Source: Paenibacillus_V sp046244365 (GTDB lineage: Bacteria > Bacillota > Bacilli > Paenibacillales > NBRC-103111). From it: a DNA stretch of 64,000 bases. Each line of letters starts with the position of its first letter. The stretch's first letter is position 1. Shown piece after piece: positions 27,740 to 36,183 of this stretch. The translations under genes and the position numbers were made by a program. Location of the stretch: positions 7,068,001 to 7,132,000 of the forward strand of contig NZ_CP176395.1 in assembly GCF_046244365.1 (NCBI RefSeq), read 5' to 3'. The notes below the pieces were generated by a model that worked only from the letters and a program-made list of their open reading frames with translations, was not told the DNA's origin and searched no databases.

Positions 27740-29374
27740 TTATTTCCGGTTGTTATAGCGGTCCAGCGCCGCTTGTCTCGCTTTGATCGCTTCGTCGATT
27801 CCCATGGACTTCATCGTGGATACGAATTTGTCGAAGTTCGAGATCGGTTCCGCGCCCATGATGAACTTGCCGATCATTTCGTCGCGGTATGTTTTGACAT
27901 CGTTCATGATCGAGGCGGTCTTGGAGCTTTCCTCTGCAGTCAGCGTCACAGGAGGCATCACCTTGGAGTGATCCGCGGTCATCCATGCCTTCTGGGCGTC
28001 GCGCTGCTCGGGCAGGGTGAAATATTGCTCGATGTAACGTTTATCCTGAACGATAGGGCCGCTCCAGGAAGCGATAAAATATTTGGCCATCGCTTGCGTA
28101 ATCGGCAGTTTATCCGGGTTGTTCAGAATCTTGTCGGTATATTTCGGATAGCCGTTCTCCAGCTTGTAGCTCTCGTTCTCGATACCGAAGTTGAACAGCA
28201 TATGTCCTTCTTGACCGTACTTATAATCCAGCCATTTGATGATTTGCTCGGGGTTTTTGGCTGTGGCGGAAATCGCCGCGCCGATGCCCGTGAACGGGAA
28301 CGTGTATTGGCCGAGCGCTTTCTCGCCTTCCTTCAATACCGGATAAGACGTGCCTACGAGGCTGAATTTCGGATTGCTCGGCTGTACGAGCGTCGTGTAC
28401 CGGCCGATGCCGCTGCCCGCATAAGCGGAGAATGCGCCTAACTGATCGCCCGTCACTTTGGCGTCCTTCAGCTTGCCGTCGGTCGTTGCGTAATCTTTGT
28501 CGATCAGCCCGTCTTTGTACCATTTGGCCATCATCGTCAAATATTCTTTGAATTTCGGATCGAGCGGGCCGTATTTCACTTTGCCGCCTTCTTGATAGAA
28601 GTCCTGCGTAATGCCCCAAGCACCGACGAACAAATAGTTGAGATCCATTTCGTTATCCGGCATAACCGTCATCAAATACGGGATTTCGTCCTTCTTGCCG
28701 TTGCCGTTCGGATCTTTGTCGCGGAATGCGGTCAGCACGTTCTCCCAGTCTGCGATCGTTTTCGGCACAGGAAGTCCGACTTTGTCCAGCCAGTCCTTGC
28801 GAAGCGCCGGGCCGTTAACGCTGGAAAGCTGCGGATCGCCTAGCAGGAACGGCATGACGTAAATATTGCCTTCATCCGTCGTGATCATTTTGCGGAAATC
28901 CGGATTATCCTTAAGCACTTTGCTCAGGTTGGGCGCGTTTTTCTCGATCAATTCGTTCAAGCGGAGAATCCGCTTCTCTTTAATAAGGCTGTCCGCCCCT
29001 TTCGGTGCGGCTCCCCAGCCGTATTCGATGACATCCGGCAGCTGGCCCGAAGCCATCATCAGATTGAATTGATCCTTCTCCTGGCCTGTAGGCGGATGCT
29101 GGAACGTCACTTTCGTTCCCGTCTTCTTTTCCAATTCTTTATAAGCGGCGATTTCTCCGTAGCTTTTCATGGTGGCAGCGGCGTTCGGGTTAAGGGAAAC
29201 CCAGTAGGTCAGCGATTCGGGATATTTGGTCTCCGCCGGCGCTGCCGAAGAGCTCGGGGAGTTGCTTGCCGTATTCGTTTTCGGGGTTTCCTCTTTCCCG
29301 CAGCCTACTGCAAGCGTGGAGAGAAGCGAAGCGGATACTACCGTCGAAGCAAGCACTTTCATCTTTTTAGCCAT
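27740..29374 (-). CDS. Sugar ABC transporter solute-binding lipoprotein
   Basis: This 544-residue lipoprotein has a signal peptide ending at lipobox 'LAVGC' (Cys near residue 25) and a Ser/Pro/Thr linker, then the family 1 binding fold with 'PESLTYWVSLNPNAA', 'DWLDKVGLPVPKTIADWE' and 'FRDKDPNGNGKKDE', which includes a Ca-like Asp/Asn loop. It delivers an oligosaccharide to the two permeases downstream. The first gene of the operon, it is 143 bases after the AraC-type sensor gene on the same strand and is expected to be controlled by it. Confidence 0.93.
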   Translation of the reverse strand: MAKKMKVLASTVVSASLLSTLAVGCGKEETPKTNTASNSPSSSAAPAETKYPESLTYWVSLNPNAAATMKSYGEIAAYKELEKKTGTKVTFQHPPTGQEKDQFNLMMASGQLPDVIEYGWGAAPKGADSLIKEKRILRLNELIEKNAPNLSKVLKDNPDFRKMITTDEGNIYVMPFLLGDPQLSSVNGPALRKDWLDKVGLPVPKTIADWENVLTAFRDKDPNGNGKKDEIPYLMTVMPDNEMDLNYLFVGAWGITQDFYQEGGKVKYGPLDPKFKEYLTMMAKWYKDGLIDKDYATTDGKLKDAKVTGDQLGAFSAYAGSGIGRYTTLVQPSNPKFSLVGTSYPVLKEGEKALGQYTFPFTGIGAAISATAKNPEQIIKWLDYKYGQEGHMLFNFGIENESYKLENGYPKYTDKILNNPDKLPITQAMAKYFIASWSGPIVQDKRYIEQYFTLPEQRDAQKAWMTADHSKVMPPVTLTAEESSKTASIMNDVKTYRDEMIGKFIMGAEPISNFDKFVSTMKSMGIDEAIKARQAALDRYNNRK

Positions 29375-29517
29375 AAAATGTGGACCCTCCTATACATTTT
29401 TGGATGCGGCATGTCGTCCGCAATTTCACTATAAAAGATCGAGTAGAAAGCGCCTACAACCCGTTGCCCGAAACATAAACCGGCCTTCATATCGCGAATA
29501 AACCGATTTATTTCGGG

Positions 29518-31830
29518 CTAACCGTTTTTCTCCTCGCCCGCCTGCAGAGCCATTTCCCGGTACTTTCCGGGGGTGATCCCCTCTTGTTTTTTGAAGACGC
29601 GAATGAATCCGATATCGGTCGCATAGCCTACGCTTTGCGCAACTTGAAGAACGGTCAGCTCGGTTTCCGCCAACAGACGCTTCGCTTCCCGAATGCGAAC
29701 ATCGACCAAATAGTCGGTCAAGTTGATGCCGTTCTGCTTTTTGAAAAAGCCGGAGACATACTGCGGCGTCATGCCGAAATGATCGGCGATCGAAGTCAGG
29801 CTCAACCCGTTGTCGGCGCAGTTCTGCACGATGTAGACTTTGAGTCTGTCATTCAGCCGTTCGTTTTGCTCGCTTCTCGCATCCCGCACGCTCTCGCAGA
29901 TGTACGCGCACAGCTCCTTGATTTTGCGCAGCATGCCTTCCGCCGAGCGGCTGCCGAGAATATGCTTGATCGGGTCCGCCGCGCCTTCGAACAGCTGCTT
30001 CCCGTCGATTTTGAGCGCGTTCATGACCTTCAGCATCGTGCTCAGCAAGTCGAAGAACAAGCATTTGCCCATTTCCGGCGTCAAACCGCGGGAAACGACG
30101 TTTTGCTCATACAGCTCGTCCAGCAGCCTGGCCGCATTTTCATAGTCCCCGCTTTTCACGAGATTCATCAGCTGGACTTCCGTTTCCGTCGGATAATAGT
30201 AGAAGGAGCGGTCCATCTCCTTGATTTCCTCGAAATAAATGACTTTGTTGATCCCGTGAATGATCCGGTAATCGAGGGCGTTGATCGCTTCCGCATAACA
30301 GCGGCCCGTTTCGGAAAGCCCTTGCCTGATCGAGCTGGAGGCTACCGTAATTTGCAGGCGGAATCGTTCCTCGACGACCTGCTTCAGCTCCGAGATGAAC
30401 CGGCCCCGCTGCTCTCTGCTCGCCTCCGAATCATCCGGCGGATTCCACAAAATCGCCAAGCGGTTCAGGTCCGTCTCCGCCACGTAGCCCCTTTCGCCGA
30501 TCAGCTCGCTGCTCAAATTAAACAAAATAAAGCGAATAAGCGCCCAATCCCGCTCGTTGTCCTCAAGCATGAACTGGCTCGTATCGTCCACCTCGATCAG
30601 CAGGACGCAGACGGAATCGGACGGAAACCGCACGCCCATAAATTCAAGCGAGCTCCGCTCTAGCGCGGCCGGCTCGGCTTGTCCCTTCAGCATGCGCGTC
30701 AGGAAGTGCGTCCTAACGACCGGCATATGCCCCTCGAGCCGCTGCTTCAGCGCCCTGCCTTCCTCCATCGTTTCGGAGATGGACGATTTGATGAATTCGT
30801 ATTCGTTGGTCGCGGCGGGGACGTTCCCCGTTTTGCCTCCCAAAATCGTCATCATCATGTCGCGGATCGGGCTGTAGCTGCGGTATGCCATCCAGTACGC
30901 CGCAATCGCGCCCCCGATGATGCCGAGTACGAGCAGCGTCACCGCCCAGCCTTTGATTTCGTTCACCCGCTTCAGCACGACGTCCTTCGGGACGAGCGAC
31001 ACGTATTTCCAGCCGCTTTCCCCGGTCGTATAGGACAGCATCTCCATTTGCCCGTCCAGCCGATACGATTCGGAGCCGCTGCTCCCGTTAATTTTGTCGC
31101 CCAGCCCGGCCGGCAGCTCGTTCCTCTCTGCCGTCGAAACCATAACGTGTCCGGCGTTGTCCAAAATATACATCGACCCGCTGTTGACCCACTCGATCTG
31201 CTTGAGCAAATCGAATATTTGCTGCTCGTCGACGAGCACGACCAGCGTCGCCCGCACGTTATCGCTTTCGCCGAACGGCAAAGAAACGGCGCACAGGAGC
31301 GCCCTGGTGGAGAACGGGCCGTCCAGTATCGTCGTCACCGGCCAAAAGGATTTGAAATGATAGCTGGAGAACAGATCCTTGCGAAGCTGATCGATCCCTT
31401 TTTCCGGGTATTGAAACAGCTTTGTATAATAGGTCGTTGTATCCGTTTTCAAATTGGGAGTGAGGATGATGTCGGGTTCGGCCAGATGAATGTAAAAATC
31501 TTCGATAAACCCGCTGCCGCTCTGCACATTTTTCAGCGCTTTAACCGCTTCCGCATACTGCACGTACTTCTCGCCCTCCGAAATGTTCCAGAGCGTCTGC
31601 AGCTTAGGATGCGTAGCGATCTGCACGGTCAGCTGATCGATCTCCTCCATTCGGCTGTCCACCACCTGCCGCACCTGCTCCAGCATGGCGATATTCGACC
31701 GGTTGGCGTTGCCGACCATAGCGTTCTCCATCCCGGTATACAGAACCGCCGAAATGACGACCGGAATGATCAGAATGACGATATACGATAACCATAGGGT
31801 CAAAAACACGCTCTTTTTGCGGCGAATCAT
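29518..31830 (-). CDS. Membrane-bound AraC-family sensor-regulator
   Basis: Start is ATG 31830, with GGGAGGGG five bases upstream, giving 770 residues. It has a membrane segment at about 10-30, an extracellular Cache-like sensor, a second membrane segment at about 298-320, a long linker and a C-terminal AraC domain (about 665-762) with 'IADHFGMTPQYVSGFFKK' and 'VAQSVGYATDIGFIRVFKKQ'. This is the same design as the protein at 3621-5939. It likely senses the sugar outside and turns on the ABC operon downstream. Confidence 0.9.
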   Translation of the reverse strand: MIRRKKSVFLTLWLSYIVILIIPVVISAVLYTGMENAMVGNANRSNIAMLEQVRQVVDSRMEEIDQLTVQIATHPKLQTLWNISEGEKYVQYAEAVKALKNVQSGSGFIEDFYIHLAEPDIILTPNLKTDTTTYYTKLFQYPEKGIDQLRKDLFSSYHFKSFWPVTTILDGPFSTRALLCAVSLPFGESDNVRATLVVLVDEQQIFDLLKQIEWVNSGSMYILDNAGHVMVSTAERNELPAGLGDKINGSSGSESYRLDGQMEMLSYTTGESGWKYVSLVPKDVVLKRVNEIKGWAVTLLVLGIIGGAIAAYWMAYRSYSPIRDMMMTILGGKTGNVPAATNEYEFIKSSISETMEEGRALKQRLEGHMPVVRTHFLTRMLKGQAEPAALERSSLEFMGVRFPSDSVCVLLIEVDDTSQFMLEDNERDWALIRFILFNLSSELIGERGYVAETDLNRLAILWNPPDDSEASREQRGRFISELKQVVEERFRLQITVASSSIRQGLSETGRCYAEAINALDYRIIHGINKVIYFEEIKEMDRSFYYYPTETEVQLMNLVKSGDYENAARLLDELYEQNVVSRGLTPEMGKCLFFDLLSTMLKVMNALKIDGKQLFEGAADPIKHILGSRSAEGMLRKIKELCAYICESVRDARSEQNERLNDRLKVYIVQNCADNGLSLTSIADHFGMTPQYVSGFFKKQNGINLTDYLVDVRIREAKRLLAETELTVLQVAQSVGYATDIGFIRVFKKQEGITPGKYREMALQAGEEKNG

Positions 31831-31872
31831 GGTACCCCTCCCGAACTTCTGCCTTGCCGTAAAATCGAAACA

Positions 31873-31894
31873 CCTCCGTTGCGCACAACGGAGG
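31873..31894. promoter_or_regulatory. Perfect 22-bp palindrome before the AraC gene
   Basis: Arms CCTCCGTTG and CAACGGAGG flank a 4-base centre (CGCA/GCGC-like), 43 bases before the AraC start. It is a candidate operator or leader hairpin; no T-run follows, so a terminator is unlikely. Confidence 0.45.
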
Positions 31895-32030
31895 CATGGG
31901 AAAAGTGTACCATATTCGGTTTGACCGTTCAATCGGCCATCTTTCTCCATAGACGCGGACCGACATGTGCTTCCCCATGTCTTAATGATATAATTACCCT
32001 ATTCCGCCATACCTAAAGGAGCGTGTTAAC

Positions 32031-33008
32031 ATGCACTATCGTCGTCTCGGAAACAGCGGGGTACACGTGTCCGCGCTTGGCCTCGGCACCAATGCCTTTG
32101 GAACGCGGGCCGATCAGGATACGTCGATCCGGATTATCCGCCAGTCGCTTGATTATGGAATCAACTTTATCGATACCGCCAATATTTATACCCGCACCGA
32201 ATCGGAGCGGATTATCGGGCTCGCGCTGGAAGGCAGGCGCCATGAGGCCGTTCTCGCCACCAAAGCCGGTCTGCCGCGCGGCGAAGGTCCGAATGCGCGC
32301 GGGTCGTCGCGCTACCACTTGATGCAAGAACTGGAGAGCAGTCTGAAGCGGCTGCGCACGGATTACGTCGATTTGTACCAAATCCATACGTTCGATCCGA
32401 ATACGCCGCTCGAGGAAACGCTTCGTACGCTGGACGACATGGTCCGTTCCGGCAAAGTTCGCTACATCGGAGCTTCCAACTATGCCGCGTGGGAGCTGAT
32501 GAAGGCGCTCGGCATTAGCGAGAAGCTGGGGCTGAACCGGTTCGTGTCGACGCAAACGAGCTACTCGCTCGCCGACCGGACGCCGGAGCAAGAGCTCGTG
32601 CCGCTTTGCCTCGATCAAGGTGTCGGCATCATCCCCTATTTTCCGCTGGCCGGAGGGATCCTGACCGGCAAATATACGTCGGCCGATTCCGCGCCGGCAG
32701 GCTCGCGCGCGGATGCCGATCCGAACTTCAAGCGATTTCTCCGGCCGGACAAGCTGACGCTCGGCGAAGAGGTCGTCAAGCTTGCCGCCGAGCTGAATTG
32801 CACGCCCGGAGCGCTGTCGCTCGCTTGGCTGATGCGCAAGCCGGCCGTATCGACCGTCATCGTCGGTGCTACTCGCACGGAGCAGCTGGAGCAAAACATT
32901 CAAAGCGTATCGCTGGAGCTGGATGCGTCCGCCATGGAGCAGTTGGATCAGCTTAGCGGCGCTTCCCGTTATGGTGAACCGTTCGCGGTATACCGGCTGT
33001 CGAAGTAA
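32031..33008 (+). CDS. Aldo/keto reductase
   Basis: This 325-residue NADP(H)-dependent reductase is of the YghZ/Tas-like group (AKR11-13): 'MHYRRLGNSGVHVSALGLGT' start, 'FIDTANIYTR' (catalytic Asp and Tyr), 'VLATKAGLP' (Lys), 'YVDLYQIHTFDP' and the cofactor site 'TVIVGATRTEQLEQN'. AGGAGCG lies ten bases before the ATG. It stands alone. Substrate unknown. Confidence 0.92.
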   Translation: MHYRRLGNSGVHVSALGLGTNAFGTRADQDTSIRIIRQSLDYGINFIDTANIYTRTESERIIGLALEGRRHEAVLATKAGLPRGEGPNARGSSRYHLMQELESSLKRLRTDYVDLYQIHTFDPNTPLEETLRTLDDMVRSGKVRYIGASNYAAWELMKALGISEKLGLNRFVSTQTSYSLADRTPEQELVPLCLDQGVGIIPYFPLAGGILTGKYTSADSAPAGSRADADPNFKRFLRPDKLTLGEEVVKLAAELNCTPGALSLAWLMRKPAVSTVIVGATRTEQLEQNIQSVSLELDASAMEQLDQLSGASRYGEPFAVYRLSK

Positions 33009-33083
33009 GGCGGTGGCAATAGTGCCGGATCGCTTCTTGCGAGCCGTGGACATTTTATCGCAAGCGAGACGATATTTGAGATC

Positions 33084-33109
33084 ATCGGGCGCCAAAGGCG
33101 CCCGATTTT
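33084..33109 (+). terminator. Terminator of the aldo/keto reductase
   Basis: ATCGGGCGCC-AAA-GGCGCCCGAT followed by TTTC, 75 bases after the stop codon. Confidence 0.8.
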
Positions 33110-33237
33110 CATTATCACCGCATTCCCTTCCCTTGAACATAACCGGATGGCAAGTAGGCCGTTTAAACAAATGTGTGCTTATGCACTTTGTTACTTAAGA
33201 CTGCCAATCACTCGAATTCTAGCCTAGTTGAGCGGAT

Positions 33238-33442
33238 AATGAACGTTGATTCACTATTACTGAATTAAAGTTCACTATTTACACCCGTTTCACCATCCAA
33301 CCAAGCAATAGTGAACCTCAAGTAACTATTTTTCCGTCACATTCACTAATAGTGAGCTTTCGTTCACTATTCCAGCCAGAAGACCGTCAAAAGGGCAAAA
33401 TAGTGAATTTGAGTTCACTAATAATGAACTTACATTCACTAT
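33238..33442. repeat. Phased palindrome array B (six units, mirror-symmetric)
   Basis: Units of the form AATAGTGAA - 6 bases - TTCACTATT are centred at about 33246.5, 33267.5, 33318.5, 33359.5, 33410.5 and 33431.5. The spacings 21, 51, 41, 51, 21 read the same in both directions. Arms vary slightly between units. Another half-site pair TTCACTA/TAGTGA lies near 33349. It sits between convergent genes, apart from their terminators. The remaining gap 33450-33700 shows nothing recognisable. Confidence 0.75.
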
Positions 33443-33707
33443 TTCTGCTGGCATCGGATTACTTACACCCGCAGTATATCGACCAGCATAGGGTGACAAG
33501 CAACTATCGCCAACGATCAGCGAATGACTAGCGTCAGCGACTTGCGATCAGGTCGGAAAATCTCCGGGTACGAAAATAACATTCGCCATAAGCTGTCTCC
33601 CCTTTTTCACTATCTTATGACCAAACATACTAGATTCTTGTACAAGTACCCGGTATCTGCATGCCAATTCGTCACGAAAACGATAACGCCCCCCGTATTT
33701 GAACAGC

Positions 33708-33734
33708 AAAAAGCCGCCGATTGGCGGCTTTTTT
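33708..33734 (-). terminator. Terminator of the LysR gene
   Basis: AAAAGCCGCC-GATT-GGCGGCTTTTTT, a perfect stem 14 bases after the LysR stop; symmetric A- and T-runs make it usable in both directions. Confidence 0.88.
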
Positions 33735-33747
33735 CGCGCTCTCGCTC

Positions 33748-34644
33748 TTACTGTGAAAGCGAATCGAGCAGCATGTGCAAAAATTGCTCCGATGCCAGGG
33801 ACAACGCCATGTCGCTGCGCTGGACAATGGCGACGCTGCGGGACGGAATGGGCTCGGCGGTTCGAAGCTCATACAAGGTTCCTGCCTTCAGCTCTTCCTC
33901 GACGAACGAACGGGTTACGAAAGCCGCACCGTATCCGAGCCTCGCGAATTCGATCAGCAGGTCGACGCTCCCGAGTTCCATGTCCGCCTCCGCTTCAAGC
34001 CCCTGCGCCGCAAACCACCGCTCTACAAAACGCCTTGTGCTGCTTCCCGGCGATAATAGCAGGAGCGGTACCCCGGCCAGCTCGGCTGCGGTCAAATTGC
34101 GGTCCGCCAGCTCTCGAAACGCCTCTCCGACTACGAAAACATCCTGGATCGCGAACATCGGCCGAACCTGCAGGGGGGCCTGAAGTTCCTGCATCGGCAG
34201 ATGAATAAAGCCGTAATCGATTCGGCCGTCTCTGACACGATCGGCGATTTCCCCCGATTTGCCGTGTGACAGCCTGATGCGAATGCCGGGAAAACGGGAA
34301 CGGAAAACGCCGAGATGAGGCAGCAGGACATGCTTGAACAGCGAATCGCTGGCACCGAGCCGAAGCTCCCCGCCGGCAAAGGCTTTTAGGGCATGCAGCT
34401 TCTGCTCGCCGGTATCCAGCAAAGCGAAGGATTGCTCCACATAATGATACAGCGCCCGTCCCTCCGCCGTTAACGCCACTCCCCGCGAAAAACGCTGAAA
34501 CAGCTTCACCCCTAACGCTTCCTCCAGCTGCTTGATCGCATAGCTGACCGAAGGCTGGGTCATATACAGCGCTTGCGCGGCTTTGGTCAAATTACCCGTC
34601 TTCGCCGTATGAAGGAAAATCCGGTACCATTCCAGGTTCTCCAT
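33748..34644 (-). CDS. LysR-family transcriptional regulator
   Basis: This 298-residue regulator has an N-terminal winged helix (about 1-60) with 'NLTKAAQALYMTQPSVSYAIKQLE', a linker helix, and a substrate-binding domain of periplasmic-protein fold (about 90-295). It is of the CysL/YwfK-like type. Divergent from the EPSP-synthase-like gene with a spacer of 108 bases, it very likely regulates that gene and itself. Its ribosome site is weak (GAGGAG 11 bases upstream). Confidence 0.92.
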   Translation of the reverse strand: MENLEWYRIFLHTAKTGNLTKAAQALYMTQPSVSYAIKQLEEALGVKLFQRFSRGVALTAEGRALYHYVEQSFALLDTGEQKLHALKAFAGGELRLGASDSLFKHVLLPHLGVFRSRFPGIRIRLSHGKSGEIADRVRDGRIDYGFIHLPMQELQAPLQVRPMFAIQDVFVVGEAFRELADRNLTAAELAGVPLLLLSPGSSTRRFVERWFAAQGLEAEADMELGSVDLLIEFARLGYGAAFVTRSFVEEELKAGTLYELRTAEPIPSRSVAIVQRSDMALSLASEQFLHMLLDSLSQ

Positions 34645-34649
34645 TTGCT

Positions 34650-34664
34650 ATAGAACTCCTCTAT
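34650..34664. promoter_or_regulatory. LysR-type binding site near divergent promoters
   Basis: ATAG-AACTCCT-CTAT shows the T-N11-A pattern of LysR boxes directly before the LysR start. A TATAAT -10 box for the divergent gene lies at 34710-34715, with a poor -35 (TTCATC) at 34687. Confidence 0.45.
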
Positions 34665-34752
34665 GACAACTGTTTGTAATTGCGATTTCATCTATTCCTT
34701 AAAGCTCATTATAATCAGGTTAAACCATTCGATCAATCCGGAGGGATACGCC

Positions 34753-36117
34753 ATGAAACAAAAACCCATTCATATGCCCGACATGAAAGCAAGATCACCC
34801 TGGTCAAAATACGGCAAAGCCGAAGCGGTACGCGTTTGGTCGCAAGGAGTATCCGTAAACGGGGACATTACGGTGCCCGGGAGCAAAAGCATGACGAACC
34901 GCGCGCTCATGATCGCCGCGATGGCCGAAGGAACGAGCAGGCTGGAGGGCATCCTGAAAAGCGACGATTCGTACTGGTGCATCGAGGCTTTGCGGCTCCT
35001 TGGCGTCCACCTCGAGCTCGAAGGGGAAACGGCCGTCGTTCACGGCTGCGGAGGTAATTGGCCGGTCGACGGTGGCGATCTGTATGTGGGAGCCGCCGGG
35101 ACGGCCGCGCGCTTTTTGCCGGGTGCGCTGGCGGCGGCGAACGGAATGTGGCGACTGTCCGGTAGCAAACGGATGCATGAACGGCCGATCGCCCCTCTTT
35201 TGGACGCTTTGACCGAATTGGGCGCGGAGATCCAGTATGAGGAGGAACCCGGCTGCTTGCCCTTATCGCTTAAAGGGCGAGGGTTGAACGGAGGGAGCGT
35301 TGCGATCGACGGTTCCGTATCGAGCCAGTATATCAGCGGTCTTCTGCTTGCCGCTCCCTATGCCCGGGATGCGGTGACGCTCCACGTCGAAGGGGCGGTC
35401 GTGCAGCATGATTACGTGACGTTGACGACAGAGATGATTCGCGCCTTCGGCGGAGACATCGCCGTGAATGACGAGGGGCAATCGTTTGCAGTCCGTCCCG
35501 GCGCGTACAAGAGTCGGCATCTTACGCTTGAGCCGGACATTTCGACGTGCTGCTACTTTTGGGCGCTTGCCGCGCTGACGAACGGCCGCATTCGCATTAA
35601 CCGGGTTTCGGCGGCCACTACCCGGCAGCCCGATATGGAAATGCTGCGCGTCTTGGAACAAATGGGCTGCGCGGTGGAACTCGGCCCTACGTTCGTCGAA
35701 GTTCGCGGAACGCCCCGGCTTAAAGGCGGCCTGACCGTCGACATGAGCCGCTGGTCCGATCAAACGCTTACGCTTGCGGCTCTCGCCCCATTTGCCGACG
35801 GCCCGGTTACGCTTACCGGCGCCGCCCACATCCGGCACCATGAATGCAACCAGATATCCGCCATATGCCAAGAGCTGCGCAAGCTGGGCATTCGGGTGGA
35901 GGAGTATCCGGACGGGCTTACCGTACATCCGGGAACCCCGCAGCCGGCGCTGCTTGATCCGCATGACGACCACCGGATGGCGATGGCCCTCTCGCTGATC
36001 GGCGTCAAAGCGGCGGGCATCCGGATTGCAGACCCCGGTTGCGTTTCCAAAACATGCCCGGACTATTTCGACAGGCTGTCCGCCCTCGGGCTATCGGTCG
36101 AGTTTGCCGGTGTATGA
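34753..36117 (+). CDS. aroA: EPSP-synthase-like enolpyruvyl transferase with altered site
   Basis: The start is ATG 34753 with GGAGG eight bases upstream, giving 454 residues. EPSP synthase joins shikimate-3-phosphate and phosphoenolpyruvate. Seen: 'PGSKSMTNRAL' with Lys45, 'GAAGTAARFL' at 113-122 with Arg120, 'GSVSSQYISGLLLA', 'WSDQTLTLAAL' (base Asp), 'DDHRMAMALS' and 'SKTCPDYF'. Two usual PEP-site positions differ: the GNAGT Asn is Ala, and the Arg of the KETDR motif (E. coli Arg344 from memory) is Gln in 'HHECNQI' (Gln367), while Glu364 is kept. The gene is not in an aro operon but beside LysR. It may be a divergent paralogue with a different substrate or altered PEP/glyphosate handling. 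Symbol is tentative. Confidence 0.8.
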   Translation: MKQKPIHMPDMKARSPWSKYGKAEAVRVWSQGVSVNGDITVPGSKSMTNRALMIAAMAEGTSRLEGILKSDDSYWCIEALRLLGVHLELEGETAVVHGCGGNWPVDGGDLYVGAAGTAARFLPGALAAANGMWRLSGSKRMHERPIAPLLDALTELGAEIQYEEEPGCLPLSLKGRGLNGGSVAIDGSVSSQYISGLLLAAPYARDAVTLHVEGAVVQHDYVTLTTEMIRAFGGDIAVNDEGQSFAVRPGAYKSRHLTLEPDISTCCYFWALAALTNGRIRINRVSAATTRQPDMEMLRVLEQMGCAVELGPTFVEVRGTPRLKGGLTVDMSRWSDQTLTLAALAPFADGPVTLTGAAHIRHHECNQISAICQELRKLGIRVEEYPDGLTVHPGTPQPALLDPHDDHRMAMALSLIGVKAAGIRIADPGCVSKTCPDYFDRLSALGLSVEFAGV

Positions 36118-36130
36118 GGGCACCTATGAA

Positions 36131-36167
36131 AACAGTCCGGCGCGTCGGAGGCACGCCGGACTGTTTT
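36131..36167 (+). terminator. Terminator after the EPSP-synthase-like gene
   Basis: AACAGTCCGGCG pairs with CGCCGGACTGTT, followed by TTA; 13 bases after the stop. Confidence 0.85.
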
Positions 36168-36183
36168 ATGTTTACCATCCAAA

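Noticed and set aside
34650..34752. T-box or other riboswitch before the EPSP-synthase-like gene
   Set aside because: The spacer is about 100 bases with a plain promoter and a LysR-type box; no T-box sequence is present.
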